NCBI GenBank assembly: GCA_963971405.1
Contig: OZ020484.1
Span: 30,154,770-30,218,769 of the forward strand
Origin: Psococerastis gibbosa
Taxonomy: Eukaryota > Arthropoda > Insecta > Psocodea > Psocidae
DNA length: 64,000 nucleotides
Reading direction: 5' to 3'
The notes beneath the pieces are model-generated. The model was given only the letters and a program-made list of their open reading frames with translations. It was not told where the DNA came from and did not search any database. Below, one piece after another: positions 1 through 11,397 of the stretch. The position numbers were made by a program, and so were the translations under genes. The stretch's first letter is position 1; each line of letters begins with the position of its first letter.

Positions 1-392
1 ATAGACGAGCCACCCGTTTTTTCAACTCCCAAGAGCCTCTTTTACGCTAATAAATCTTTGCAATAGACCTTTTGGGCGGGTCACTCCTGTAATATATTAA
101 TTCATCTTGCACGAATAATTGCCTTTCCCACAAAAAACCGGTCTGTAGATGGCAAACTGGGTATTGTTCGCCCAAAACTTACCTACTGTAACAATTATCG
201 TGTTGTGTCATCTGCTGGGTTTAGCTTCCTGGTGAGGAAGGTTTCGATTTTGACAAGGGTTTTTCTGTTATCCTCTGTTTCGAAATGATTAAGGTCCTCG
301 ACCTTTTCTGTATCTTCTGTATTATTGGCAAGAAATTTTTGGTATAACGTTTTTCCTTGTGAGAGTGTTATTAAAAGTATTATTGTATATCT
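1..392. other. Unassigned AT-rich DNA
   Basis: No coding region, repeat end or RNA gene could be supported here. The open frames that touch this stretch run into the neighbouring dispersed repeat and change register with it, so they look accidental. Confidence 0.5.
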
Positions 393-908
393 TGTTGCTT
401 TATACGTTAGTATAAGAAACTTTGTGATGGTCGAAATTTTCAATAATTTCGATATTTCAAAGACTTTGCACCTTTTGAGGTTCCAAGAACGTAAAAGGTG
501 GTTTTTACGTAATGCCTGTTTGTTGATTTGTGGGCAAACTACTCGGTGTATTTTGATGAAATTTGGCATGTACGTTAACAAAAAATGTATCTGGGATTTT
601 TATTTTGGGTTGACTCAATTTTGGGGGGTTTATGGCTCCAACAATTTTTTTTAACTCACATATATTGTAGTCGTTATTAATGCAAAGATAACGCAATAGG
701 TCCCTTGCCCCTTGATAGTTTGATTCTGGGGCAAAAAAATCAATTTCCAATTTTCCATGAAAAATCATTGAAAACTAATTTTAACCGTTCTATCCATGCT
801 TTCTAACTTCACGTATGTTGTAAGTATTAAATAGAGTAACAAAACCAAACAGGTTGCTTTCCCAAGCAAGGTTTTGGTTATTATATTATTTTTTGAAGAA
901 ACTATTAT
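393..908 (+). repeat. Dispersed family A, copy 1 (partial)
   Basis: This copy opens with the family's characteristic start (TGCTTTATACGTTAGTATAAG) and shows its typical inner blocks: a 'fear of G' purine/pyrimidine stretch around TTTGTGATGGTCGAAATTTT, the GGGCAAACTACTCGG block and the ATTGTAGTCGTTATTAATG block. It lacks the distal part seen in longer copies at about 8.1-8.9, 10.1-10.9 and 36.5-37.4 kb. It has no protein of its own; the open frames across it are chance. A tRNA-SINE fragment abuts its right end. Confidence 0.75.
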
Positions 909-916
909 GGCTATAT

Positions 917-1078
917 ACTGGCTACATTTTCTGGCCATGCTTCGGAGGGCATGTAAAGCAGGCAGTCCCGGGCTTTTCCTAGTTGAGTGTAAGAGAGGGC
1001 TTTATAGCCCTAACTCCGCTAGGTTGACTTAGTAATAGAAACAATAAAAAGTCCTTATTTATTTTTATTTATTTATTT
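917..1078 (+). repeat. tRNA-derived SINE family 1, 5'-truncated copy
   Basis: This is the body and tail of the SINE best seen at 16365..16580. It has CTGGCTACATTTTCTGGCC, the CTTCGGAGGGCAT block, the AACTCCGCTAGGTTG block and the ending AATAAAAAGTCCTTATTTA. The tRNA-like head is missing, as expected for 5'-truncated retroposition. Confidence 0.8.
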
Positions 1079-1317
1079 TTGTTATAGTTTTTTTTAGTGA
1101 ATAATTATATTGAACACAATGCAATACAATACAATTATAACTAAACAAAAAACACTTAAAAACTAACTTTTAACTTAAATAACTAACAACAATAAGAAAT
1201 AAAAATAAAAATTTACAAAACGAAATAAATGCAATCGTCCCACCAATCAATTCAGTGCGTTGGGATGGGGAAAGTAGAGGCGACCGAAATTTAACCCCAA
1301 GACTTTTTTTTATTTTT

Positions 1318-1445
1318 ATTATAGTTAATCGCATACAAACAATTCAATGAATGTATCCGATTGACCTCTTCTGTCGCCTCACTAAGTTACCTAATAGGTA
1401 CTTGTGTCGAGTTACGACACGTGTAGAGACTCGCACAGGTACAAG
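1318..1445 (+). repeat. Dispersed family D, copy 1
   Basis: The stretch GCATACAAACAATTYAATRAAT, followed by TATCCGATTGACCTCTTC and GAGTTACGACACGT, recurs at about 7690..7795. Function and ends are unknown. Confidence 0.55.
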
Positions 1446-1598
1446 TACGCTACAACCTGGCCATCGAAGTCGATTTACCGGGGAGCTACTCATTTTATCT
1501 ATCTCGGTACCTATACTAACTAATAAATAGGGAAGCCTGTACGGGTTCACTCGTACCGGATGTTACACTTACACCTTTCCTTCGCTCAACCCCTGAAC

Positions 1599-1921
1599 CA
1601 GTGGCGTAGCCAGGGGGGGGGGGGTCAGCGGGGTCCGGACCCCCCCCCCCAAAATTTAGCAAAATAGCAAATTTTTTAGATAGTTATCTTTAAAAAATCG
1701 CCGGCGAGACCCCGGTCCCCCTTTTTCCAGTTTTGTTAATAAAGTTATCGTCTTCAAAATCAAAATTTTTTGCCGACAAACTATTCAGGCCTATCTTTTA
1801 AAAAACAATCCCCGGGGAGGGGGGGCGCCAAATGAAACACCACCCTATTCGAAAACCTTTAAACAAACTTTATGAAAACTGGACCCCCCCCCCCCCAATA
1901 AAAATTCTGACTACGCCACTG
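1599..1921. mobile_element. hAT-type MITE (CAGTGGCGTAGCC ends), 323 bp
   Basis: The ends are inverted: CAGTGGCGTAGCCAGGG on the left and CTACGCCACTG on the right. The flanking octamers CCCTGAAC and CCCTATAC match at 6 of 8 positions, as expected of an older 8-bp hAT target duplication. Runs of G and C sit just inside both ends. It has no coding capacity, so it is non-autonomous. Confidence 0.8.
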
Positions 1922-1929
1922 CCCTATAC

Positions 1930-3639
1930 CAAGTCCTGTTTTTGCTTCACTCATCTTCTTTTTGAATTGTAATCCATTAATTGGTTTGCAGCGAATGTTT
2001 TAGTCTTCTTCTCCACTCTTGTCTGTCTGGTGCGGTCACCCTCGTGGAGTCGTGGTGAATTATTAATGTAATATTTATTATTAACGTAATATTATTGTGA
2101 TAGTCATTATTTTTTTGTGCTTCAATTTTTGACGATTTGAATCCAGCTATGCCCTGGCACTTAAACTGAAAATGTGATTATACTGATTATACTCATCTAC
2201 CGCCTCGCAAACTTTCCCTTTCCCATCAGATCTGCCAGTGTTTTGCGCATTCTGACAGGTTTTATGGCAGACTCTTATCATGTTCACGGTCATTAGTGGC
2301 AGCAGGATGCACAGTGTTCAGCAGATTGTTCACATTGACATGTACAAGCCAAAGATTCCATGAAGAAGCACTGTGTTTTCACATGGACGTGGAAGATCAT
2401 CTCGACTACTGCTTTATTTGAGATTTTGCGGTCCGCAACAGTTTTGGCAGCCCGCGATTTTCCCTTGCCTTTGTAGGTAATGTACTTATTGTCATCGTGG
2501 GGTGGATGCACGGAAAAGTTTTCCTTTTAATTGTTTATTCGAACCTTCTGATTCATAGACAGGTGTACGATCAGCTGAGTCGATTTTAGAAATTTCCTAG
2601 TTTGGGAACTTGATCACTATAGTTCAAGTTCAAGTGTCAGTTAGCCCGCTATTCCTTTTTTTTAATATTTACGAATGAGCTCATGGAGAATTTTAATAAT
2701 AACGCCTTGACTGATTAATTCACTGTACTTGGGCCTCCATTACACCACCATCACTCTCCCAAGCACTCTAACCCCGCGACCAAGTCCTGGAGATGCGATC
2801 GCGACCCTCCGAACATAAGTTTGCTGTCACCATGGAACCGCAACTATTCATTACCACCGGGCGGCATCTGTTTACCAACACAGACATCAAACCGATGAAA
2901 ATGCAACCGGCAGCCGATAGGCCGCTGCCTCAATCATTCACAGTGACAATGAATATTTATATATCTCCAAGTCGTTCCGTACCTACATTCAGGAGCTCCG
3001 TACCTGGATTCCTTTCTGGAAAAACATCTCTTTAAGGTAGGCTAAACATCGTGAGGGCACTTGAACTTTGCGTATTTAATTAGTTGACTGTTTTTGAGTC
3101 TGTCAAACAAGAACTCAGGCAATTCTTGCATGTAAATGAACCCTCCTCTGTGCGGAGAGAGAGCCGGTCAAGTAAAGGTTTGTCAAGCGGTTGCTATGGA
3201 GCTGTCGGTTATGAGAAGACTGCTGAATACAGTGCTGAGATAATTGACTGAAATTAGGTTCAGTTGCTTAGGTATTCAGTATATTCAAATGAAATGACGG
3301 TAGTAATGAATTTGCCCCAAGATGGAGCGAGGGACGCGCGGCGGCATTCTTAGGCAGGCTCAAAGTACCTTAGGTACGCGCATAATTTGAGTTGAGCAAA
3401 AAAATACTAAGAGTATGAATTGCAAACAGATTGCCCACAGGCACAATTTTCGATTTGCCGTATGTTTTGCGCTTGAATGCTTATGTGCACCAGCTGTCTC
3501 ACTGTGCTCAGTTTAAAAAATAATAATATTCCATTTAAAAATGGATAAAAATAGAAAAAAATGTGTCACTTTTCCCTTGGATGTTTACAGCACTTTTCAT
3601 ATGTGACATCAAACTTGGTTGAATCTTCAGTTCACTATA
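1930..3639. other. Unassigned intergenic DNA
   Basis: About 1.7 kb with short open frames only (longest about 80 codons), none with a recognisable motif or codon pattern. No repeat end was identified. Confidence 0.45.
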
Positions 3640-4150
3640 GACCTTTTTCGAAGAAGAAAGTACTTCACTTTGACTGGACGCCATCATGTTATCGTTGATT
3701 TCTAGTAAAACGTGTTGATTACCATTGTCGTAGATAATAATACGGGCTTTTAGTCAGATTTTATTTTATTCCTCTGTGACCAATATTAACTGAGATATTA
3801 ATTATATAAGGAATTAATCGGCCGCCATCTTTGAACAAAATGACGAATCTAGCTGGTTAACAAACTTGATCAAGGCATTTGTATGATCAATTTTTGTGCC
3901 AAGTTTCATCAAAATCGGACAATTTTTACGGAAAATCGATATACATACATATTGTACTAGTACATATATATATAATATGTTATATTATATATAATATATA
4001 ACATTTTGAACGGAGGGGGGTTTTAGGCTCGGTGGGTCATGAAATGAAAAGTTGTGAAGAAATTTTCTGGAAGTCGAACATTGGTCGCCGTCTCAATAGG
4101 TAGATGAATATCCCTAAAATCCCGAATATTATTAAAGACTCACGACGACC
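3640..4150 (+). repeat. Dispersed family B, copy 1
   Basis: About 500 bp shared with 25690..26200 and, in part and reversed, with 60972..61077. Common blocks are GTAGATAATAATACGGGCTTT, TTAACTGAGATAT, GTATGATCAATTT, an AT-rich TATATATAATAT stretch and GGTCATGAAATGAAAAG followed by a 'TTGGTCGCCRTCTCAATAGG' ending. No protein is encoded. Family origin is unknown. Confidence 0.75.
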
Positions 4151-5799
4151 CCTGAAGGGGGCATCCTTGCGAATTTAATCAAGTAGATTCACATGCATCC
4201 GTGACCTAATAGCTTCAGCAATACGACATCTTCATGTAATTTATGGCTTTGCTACAAATGTAACTCTTAAATTAGATTAAAAATACCTTTAGCAACAAAA
4301 TAACAATTTGAAAAGCTGGGGTATGATATATGAGGGAACCCTGTGAGTGTCGTAGTAAATCATAAAGAGATCCTCTGCAATGTGTCGGCGGTGAAGTCCT
4401 TCTACGGGGGTGTTCTGCTCGGAGATGGAAAGGTTCAGGCTCATTTGTATAGAGATGGTCGCTTTGTTGTAGCTTTGAACTCTTTTCATAAATACAGGTG
4501 TAAATATAAACTGAAAATATTGATTGTGGAGCCATCAACGAGATGACAATAGTCTGGAAATCACAAAGCACAATATTCGGATGCTGATTGTTATACAATA
4601 ATATCGACATGTAAATGTAAGGAAGAGGCTGCATGCCTTTGGCCTTAGTGGCAGGGATAACTCTGAGATCCCTGTACGTAGAACCTTCAGGTATTAGTGC
4701 AGACCAATCTACGCGGGTACTTCCAAGAGCAGCCCCGGAACATTAGAGGGGTGGAAGGCATATTTCGGTACAGTTCAGAAGAAAACTAAAGCAATATCTT
4801 CTCGAGAAATGTTTGTATTTAGAGGACATGATGTGGAACTAGGCTAATGCTCGTGATATCTGGTATTCTTTAAATCTTTGGATATTCATCAATGCAGATA
4901 GTATCGATATGGAAATATATATGATATTTGAAATTTGTTGTGTTTTGTACGTTGTCTGTATAGGCCTATAGTTTCATGTTATTTTTATATTTTTAAATTG
5001 TATTCAAAATTATTCAATTCAAATATTATCAATTCTAGTATTCTATTATTTCTATCTCGGGTTTGTACAAAGCTCCGCAAAACTCCCAACTCCTGTGGGT
5101 CGGCTTCTAATTCGTCCTTCTATATGCCATATTAACTGTATTAAAATAGGTAATTTATCCATGAAGCGCATTGTTTAATCAGTCCTACTGAGTCATTTAT
5201 GATTGCCATGGAGATACCACTAAATTTTTTATGCTCGTTATAGAACGACTCGATTTAATGTCTGTTCAATAAGTAAATTATCGAATCATCCATTAAAACT
5301 ATCGCCTCTACAAGAACATCTGTTAATCCAACTTCCTCTGAAAAAAAAAATTAAGATAATTGACGGAGGTTTTTTGCCCCGCGGCTATTCCTTCATAGGT
5401 CCATCAACAAGTTGCTGCATCTCTGTAACCAATCATTACCCGCTCCCTTTTGACGGTAATAACAGGATAGCCTTGACTTGAAGTGCGATTGGTCGAAGCA
5501 GGACTCAAAATTAGGGGCGAACGAGGCCCTTTTTATAAACCTACTATTAGACAATTACTAGGGGCATCCTATGGAACCGCCAGATGCACACTGTCGTCAT
5601 TATCTGGGAGTCTAAAAAGTTGTTGTATAACTGGCTATTTACTGGTAACCCCCCAGGTTACAAGGGTTTCAATCGCTACGGTGCAATCCAATCGCTTATT
5701 TTTTTTTTCCTTTGTTGGAGTACACAGTGTAACGGATGCGTCATTCGCCGTACAATAACTTAAACAGTATAATTTATCCAGTGCCCTAGTTGGACTAGT
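4151..5799. other. Unassigned intergenic DNA
   Basis: Short overlapping open frames on both strands, none recognisable. I see no repeat copy shared with the rest of the window. Confidence 0.45.
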
Positions 5800-5807
5800 G
5801 ACTTATG

Positions 5808-5980
5808 CAGGGACGGATCCAACCCATTTTGAGGGGGAGCGGGGGGGGGGGTAGTTGTGGTTCAAGGGTTAAAATAAATAAAAACACATGTAGTATCGAT
5901 TAAATTAATACGTAATAAATTAACTTACAATAGATTTACTAAATTTGGGTGGGGCAGCTGCCCCCCTGTATCTGTCCATG
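5808..5980 (+). mobile_element. hAT-type MITE (CAGGGACGGATCC ends), 173 bp
   Basis: It begins CAGGGACGGATCCA and ends TCTGTCCATG, with the perfect 8-bp direct repeat GACTTATG on both sides (5800..5807 and 5981..5988). A G run lies near the left end and GGGGCAGCTGCCCCCC near the right end. A second, reversed copy is at 34190..34354. Confidence 0.88.
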
Positions 5981-5989
5981 GACTTATGT

Positions 5990-7689
5990 ATTTACTCGTA
6001 CATACCTGTATTATATAGGTCGTGACGTATCTAGGACTAGTCCTGCCCGAAATTTTTAAATACATTAGACTTGATGCTTTCATGATTTCACTAGTATGAA
6101 AAGGCGGGATATTTTACTTCGTGGCATCACTTAGCTAATAAATTGTATAATCTTTTTGATAAGTAACTTTCCATGTAAATACAGCCTATTTCCAGCAATA
6201 GCAATTGTTTAAAAAAATGAAAATAGAATTTTTTGTCCTACCCCGACATAAATCCTTGATACGTGATTGTCAAACAAAAAACCATGTTACAGTTTTTTTA
6301 GCTCGGTCGATGAGTGGGTACGTATACGCTTATTTCTATAGCAAGGTAATGCTGCTAATTAATGTCGATCCAGTTTAATAAAAATTTGACCATTTATGAC
6401 CAGGTCGTAATTATGGCGGGTACTACAACACATTATTACACATCGTCATCCACTCAGCTCCATTATTTATTTGACTTCGCTGAGCAATAATTAATGAGCC
6501 ATTAACTCATAACTTATATTCATTAATGATGGATATTGTCTTTAAGGCTTTGGCCGTCCTTGGGACATGAATATTTAGTCGGCCGTCTTTATTCCAGGCA
6601 CTAGATTAAGCTAATGAGTTTATTACTGCATATTATTGTATTATATACTGTATGTAATGGCTTTTTATGGACGTAGGTCTTTCTATAGTGTGGCCCATTG
6701 AACTGCGCTCTGCCAACGACCCCATCAGTTTTCGGACATGATTGGTATTCTGAATGAATTTCTGGCCATTGGCAAACTGGTTCACTCATCTCTGTCCACA
6801 CAGACTAGAAGGACCTCAGATATGCTTGCTTACCATATTGGCAAGGTAACAGTAGGTTTGTCAGAAGGACAATTATTGATGTTGGTGCCGTGATTTGCCC
6901 TATCCCAAAGTAGGGTTCTCGAGATTTAAACTTTCAGAAGGAAGTCTGAGTCATGCACGATTCCACGCTTTTAAGTATCCTGCTGTTTATTTGACAATTA
7001 TTTACCAACGATTTTTCGAATGAACTTTTTCTCTGGGGGAGTTCTCCACTAAATGAGCTTCCAAAAGTCTCATACTGACAGTCATCTTGCTCTCTAACAT
7101 AGAAATTTATCAAAAGCAGTCACCAACCGTATCTTGTCTAGTAAAATTATTTATATGTAGTACCGAGTACGTATGACCATTCAACTATAGTCAGAATTTC
7201 ATAGCTTAAACCATGTGGGGGTATCTTATTGTGTAACTCATAGTAAACATAGAAAACACCCTTTGTCTTACAGTTCGTTTAAGATCACACTTAAATACAT
7301 GAGCTTACCATAAGAGGGAAATACCTAGTTTTCGTCTCAAACTGACCATTTTAATTTATATGGATGGTAGAGACAAGATATTTATCCATTAATCAGATTA
7401 TAGCTGACTCTCTTTGCACCCACTGAATTATTATAATTACACCCACTATACCCACACACTAAATAAACAGAGCTAACTATTTACTATACATAAATTTGTT
7501 GACGACAGTGAATTTTTGCGAGCAGTTTCGGACAATAAGGTTTGCATACAGAGCAAGAGAAAGGATTTGTTGACAGAGGGAAAGAAGCTCTTTCGACAAA
7601 GTGGACCAAGTGCATAGAACTAAAGGGGGGCTATATTGAATAGCAATAAAATGTTTGTGAACTTCCGGCAGATTTTTTTTTTAATACAA
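5990..7689. other. Unassigned intergenic DNA
   Basis: About 1.7 kb of AT-rich DNA with no supported gene, hairpin or shared repeat. Confidence 0.45.
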
Positions 7690-7795
7690 ATATAAGCATA
7701 CAAACAATTTAATAAATATATCCGATTGACCTCTTCATTCGCCTCTGTAGGTTAGTACCCGTGCTGAGTTACGACACGTCTGCGATCGCATAGCG
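7690..7795 (+). repeat. Dispersed family D, copy 2
   Basis: Matches 1318..1445 over GCATACAAACAATTTAATAAA, the TCCGATTGACCTCTTC block and GAGTTACGACACGTC. Confidence 0.55.
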
Positions 7796-7956
7796 TGTAG
7801 ATATATAAACTTAGGTAGGTTATTTAAAATTTACCCTGGTATTTGACCAAATTGATAGTAATACTTTAAAAATATCATCTTGCAAAAACATCGAATGAGT
7901 CTGCCTTCTTCTTTGCTTAGAACAGGCGAGGAAGGGGGGGGGGGATGACACTAAAG

Positions 7957-8990
7957 CAACGCCGTGCCCAGGGAGGTGGTCCAAGGGGTCTGGACCCCCT
8001 TCGAAATAGAAGGGCATTACACTGGATAGAATGGACTTTCATTAATTAAATATACGTTAAAGAACCGGTTCGAGTTCACTCGAACATGCTTTCCAATTAA
8101 TAAATTAGTAGATATAAACATGTGTAATTTCATAGGAAATAATTTCCCTATAGTTTAATTTCAAATCCCTCGAGAGAGGGGGGGGTCCACCTCAATATAG
8201 TAAAAAACCCCTTAAAACTTAATTGCATATTCTGGAACGAACAAAACAATACAGTAGTAACAATGACACACACATGGCACGCAATGTATTGGAGCGTGAA
8301 TTTTCCATAATTTCTCAAAAAATAATTTTTTGCACAGAAGCAGATATTTTTTGGGGAATGCAACCTGTCCGGTTTTGATACTCTATTGAACACCTAAAAC
8401 ATACCTGCAGGTAGAAATCATCAATAGAGAGGTTCCACTAAAAAAATATATTTTTAAGTAATTTTTCATGAAAATTGAGTTATTTTTATGCTTTTACCCC
8501 CAGAAGCAAACTATCAAAGGGCAAGCGACCCAACGCATTTTGTTAACATTAATAACGAATATAATATATGTGAATTTAAAAGAAATTGTTGGAGCCGTTT
8601 TGGAGAAATATTTTTTTTAGACGTTTTTTTGGAGTTTTTTCAAAATAACCCCCCCCCCCCCCCAAATTGAGTTAGCCCAAAATAAAAAAATTGTCATGAG
8701 GTATGATTTTTGTGAACCTATATGCAAAATTTCATCAAAATCGGCCGAGTAATTTGCCAGGAAATCGATGAACAGACAGACAGACATACTGACAGACATA
8801 CAGACAGAGCGACAGACAGACATTTCGTAAAAACCACTTTTTTTGGTTCCTGGGACCACAAAACGTGTAAATCAGTTGAAATCTCGGAATCGAAAATTTG
8901 GACCATCACAAAGATTTCCTTATACTACATATAAATTGGAAAGCAAAAAAATTCGACCCCCTCCCAAACAAAAACCTGGGCACGGCCTTG
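7957..8990. mobile_element. hAT-type non-autonomous element, 1034 bp, carrying family A
   Basis: The ends are CAACGCCGTGCCCAGG and CCTGGGCACGGCCTTG, in inverted orientation, and the perfect octamer CACTAAAG flanks both sides (7949..7956, 8991..8998). The same ends bound an 80-bp element (14985..15064) and a 166-bp element (63156..63321). Here the interior contains a nearly full, reversed copy of dispersed family A (8087..8945). No transposase frame is present. Either family A is the normal interior of the long form, or it landed inside a short form. Confidence 0.88.
8087..8945 (-). repeat. Dispersed family A, copy 2 (near full length)
   Basis: Read on the minus strand it starts TGCTTTCCAATTTATA and ends with ATTGGAAAGCA, so short inverted motifs lie near both ends. 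A microsatellite-like (GACA)n stretch near 8775..8822 corresponds to the 'TGTCTGTCTGT' block of other copies. Flanking GTTCGAG...CGGACCGG sequence is shared with the copies at 10.1 and 36.5 kb, so the true unit may extend a little further. Confidence 0.78.
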
Positions 8991-8998
8991 CACTAAAG

Positions 8999-9543
8999 CT
9001 TCGAACCCCGGATGGTCAAAGTTATGAAATTCAGACTTTTCTATATGTTTATATCAATAAAATTATAAATTATAATTTACCATAAAAAATAATGATATAA
9101 CTTATCATCTGCACCTGTCCTGCCTTCATATTATACAATAGTCAAATTCAAATCCTTATATACATTATAATGAGATGCAATGGAATGATTAGAAGAAACC
9201 TGCTAGTATATTCGACTCACATTCCAAATTATATTCATTGCTTGTTGCTCACCCATCTGCACGCGGTATGGTATAATGCCTAAAGAGTAAAAAAAACTTG
9301 GTTATGATTTACCATGGGTGACTTTTTAGATTGGCCCAAGTCGTTTAACATGTTTCGGCTCGATGCCTCAGAGTAAAGGATTTGCCCGAAGATTTACTAG
9401 GTATGAGTGGCTCTTTTATTTGGGAGGTGGGTCTGGTTATTTGTCCTTAGGATTACTTAATTGTTGCCGCGTTTTTGCTTTCTTAAATCGACATTGGCTG
9501 CAGACAAACGAGACTAGGCGAGTCGGCTACACTAGCTTTTTTA
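8999..9543. other. Unassigned intergenic DNA
   Basis: No gene, repeat or RNA recognised. Confidence 0.4.
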
Positions 9544-9683
9544 GGCGCTTATTTCACCAACGTCAATAGTGATAGTAAATGTAGTATTGACGTGGTAGCA
9601 GACATTTTTAGACTGTCTTTAATGTCTGCTACCACGTCAATACTACATTTACTATCACTATTGACGTTGGTGGAATAAGCGCC
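9544..9683. mobile_element. PIF/Harbinger-type hairpin MITE, 140 bp
   Basis: The two halves form a near-perfect hairpin: ACCAACGTCAATAGTGATAG at the left is answered by CTATCACTATTGACGTTGGT at the right, around a short centre. Ends are GGCGCTTATT and AATAAGCGCC. The flanking triplets are TTA and TTC; sister copies at 15968 and 37919 have clear TAA duplications, typical of PIF/Harbinger. Confidence 0.8.
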
Positions 9684-9689
9684 TTCTTC

Positions 9690-10090
9690 TTGAAATCCAT
9701 GACTTGCAGCAAAGTGAGTAATATGAACACTGTGCATCCTGGTGTTGCTATGTTCGATGGGTCAATGACCTTGCACATGATAAAGTCTGCCGAAGAACCT
9801 GTCAGGAACACTAGCAGCTCTTATTATTGTTATTGGCAAGATCACTGAGTGGCTACGGCCTGCGGGGACGAATACGACCCTGACTATAGCGAAGGAACAG
9901 CAGGGGACTACTTCAGCAGCTACCTGAAGGGAAGGTTTTACTATAGGGAAACAATGTGGAACTTCCGGTTACAAAAAGGAAGTGAATTTGGGTACAATAA
10001 GCAAAAGGCTGCAGTATGAAACAAGTCCGGTTTTGACCTAGGAACTATAGACTTGACTCATGCATTTATCATTTAAGACAGGTAGCTTAT
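9690..10090. other. Unassigned intergenic DNA
   Basis: No supported feature. Confidence 0.4.
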
Positions 10091-10899
10091 TGCTTTCCAA
10101 TTTATACGTAGTGTAAGGAAAGCTTTGTGATGGTCGAAATTTTCGATTCCGAGATTTCAACGGATTTACACGTTTTGAGGTCCCAGGAACCCAAAGAAGT
10201 GGTTTTTACGAAATGTCTGTCTGTTTGTCTGTTCATCGATTTCCGGGCAAACTACTTGGTGGATTTGAATGAAATTTGGCATGTAGGTTCACAAAAATCA
10301 TACCTCGAGACAATTTTTTTATTTGGGGGGGGGGGTTTATTCTCAAAAAACTCCAAAAAAACGTCTAAAAAAATTATTTCTCAAAAACGGCTCCAACGAT
10401 TTCTTTTAAATTCACATATCTTGTAGTCGTTATTAATGTTGATAAAATGCGGGGGGTCGCTTGCCCCTTGATAGTTTGCTTCTGGGGCTAAAAAATAAAA
10501 ATATCTCAATTTTGCTAAAATGACTAAATGACTAATGACTAAAAAATCATTTTTCTGCGAAACCTTTCTATCAATGATTGTCTATCAATGATTTCTAACT
10601 TCAGGCATATTTTAGGTGTTGAATTGACTAACGAAATCGGACAGTTTGCTATCCCAAAAAACTATTGGGTTTTGTGCATTTTTTTTTTTTTTTTTAATGA
10701 TGCATTGCGTGCCCTGCCATTATTGCTGTGCGGTAATTTGTTGGTCTGACTTATCTTGAATTTACCTCACCTCCAGTGACGTCAGGTGGACAACCCCCCC
10801 CCCCCCCCCCCCCCCGAGATGCCCGAAATTTAACTAGGAAAATTATTTACCATGAAATTACTCATTTTCTCTAGCTACTACTTGATAAATTGGAAATCA
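10091..10899 (+). repeat. Dispersed family A, copy 3 (near full length)
   Basis: Starts TGCTTTCCAATTTATACG and ends near ATTGGAAATCA. It keeps all the family's inner blocks, a long C run near 10794..10815 and the flanking GTTCGAGTTAACTCGGACCGG seen in other long copies. No coding capacity. Confidence 0.78.
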
Positions 10900-11210
10900 T
10901 GTTCGAGTTAACTCGGACCGGTGTTCTTTTAATTTCAGCTACATCAAAACTTTATTTTTTTATTTTTTTTATTTTTTCCAAAGTTCCAATTTTTCAGAGC
11001 AAAGTTTCAATCTTCAGCATTTCGGTGGAGGGGTTCTAGAGGTTTCTCGATTCGCGATTTCTCTCCCTTATCATCTTCTTTCTACAGTTCAGAACCCCTC
11101 TCCCCTCCTAGGTAATTTTTACAAACAACCAGCGCAATGATTGTGGAGGCACTTCTCAAAGAATGGTACACATCTTGGAGACGTGCTCCAAGAGATCTTT
11201 CACTGATGGG

Positions 11211-11389
11211 CAAGGCCGTAGCCAAGATTTTTTTTCGAGGGAGGGGGTGGGGTTCAGAAATTTCATTGGATATTACACAGTGGTTTTTATTTTTCCTCCC
11301 AAAATCCGATTCTATCTAGTATTAAGCCATTTCATTGGGGGGGGGGGGGGATTTGAACCCCCATGAACCCCCCCTTGGCTGCGACCTTG
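11211..11389. mobile_element. hAT-type MITE (CAAGGCCGTAGCC ends), 179 bp
   Basis: Begins CAAGGCCGTAGCCAAG and ends TTGGCTGCGACCTTG. The octamer CTGATGGG is repeated exactly on both sides (11203..11210, 11390..11397). G and C runs lie just inside the ends. Sister copies are at 35708 and 36056. Confidence 0.9.
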
Positions 11390-11397
11390 CTGATGGG

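Noticed and set aside
195-768. Frames of 87-128 codons on both strands
   Set aside because: They fall within dispersed family A, differ in frame and length in every copy, and show no protein family pattern.
8617-8934. Cys/Ser/Val- or Thr/Asp/Arg-repeat peptides (CLSVCLSVCLSV, TDRHTDRHTD)
   Set aside because: Translation of a (GACA)n-like microsatellite inside family A.
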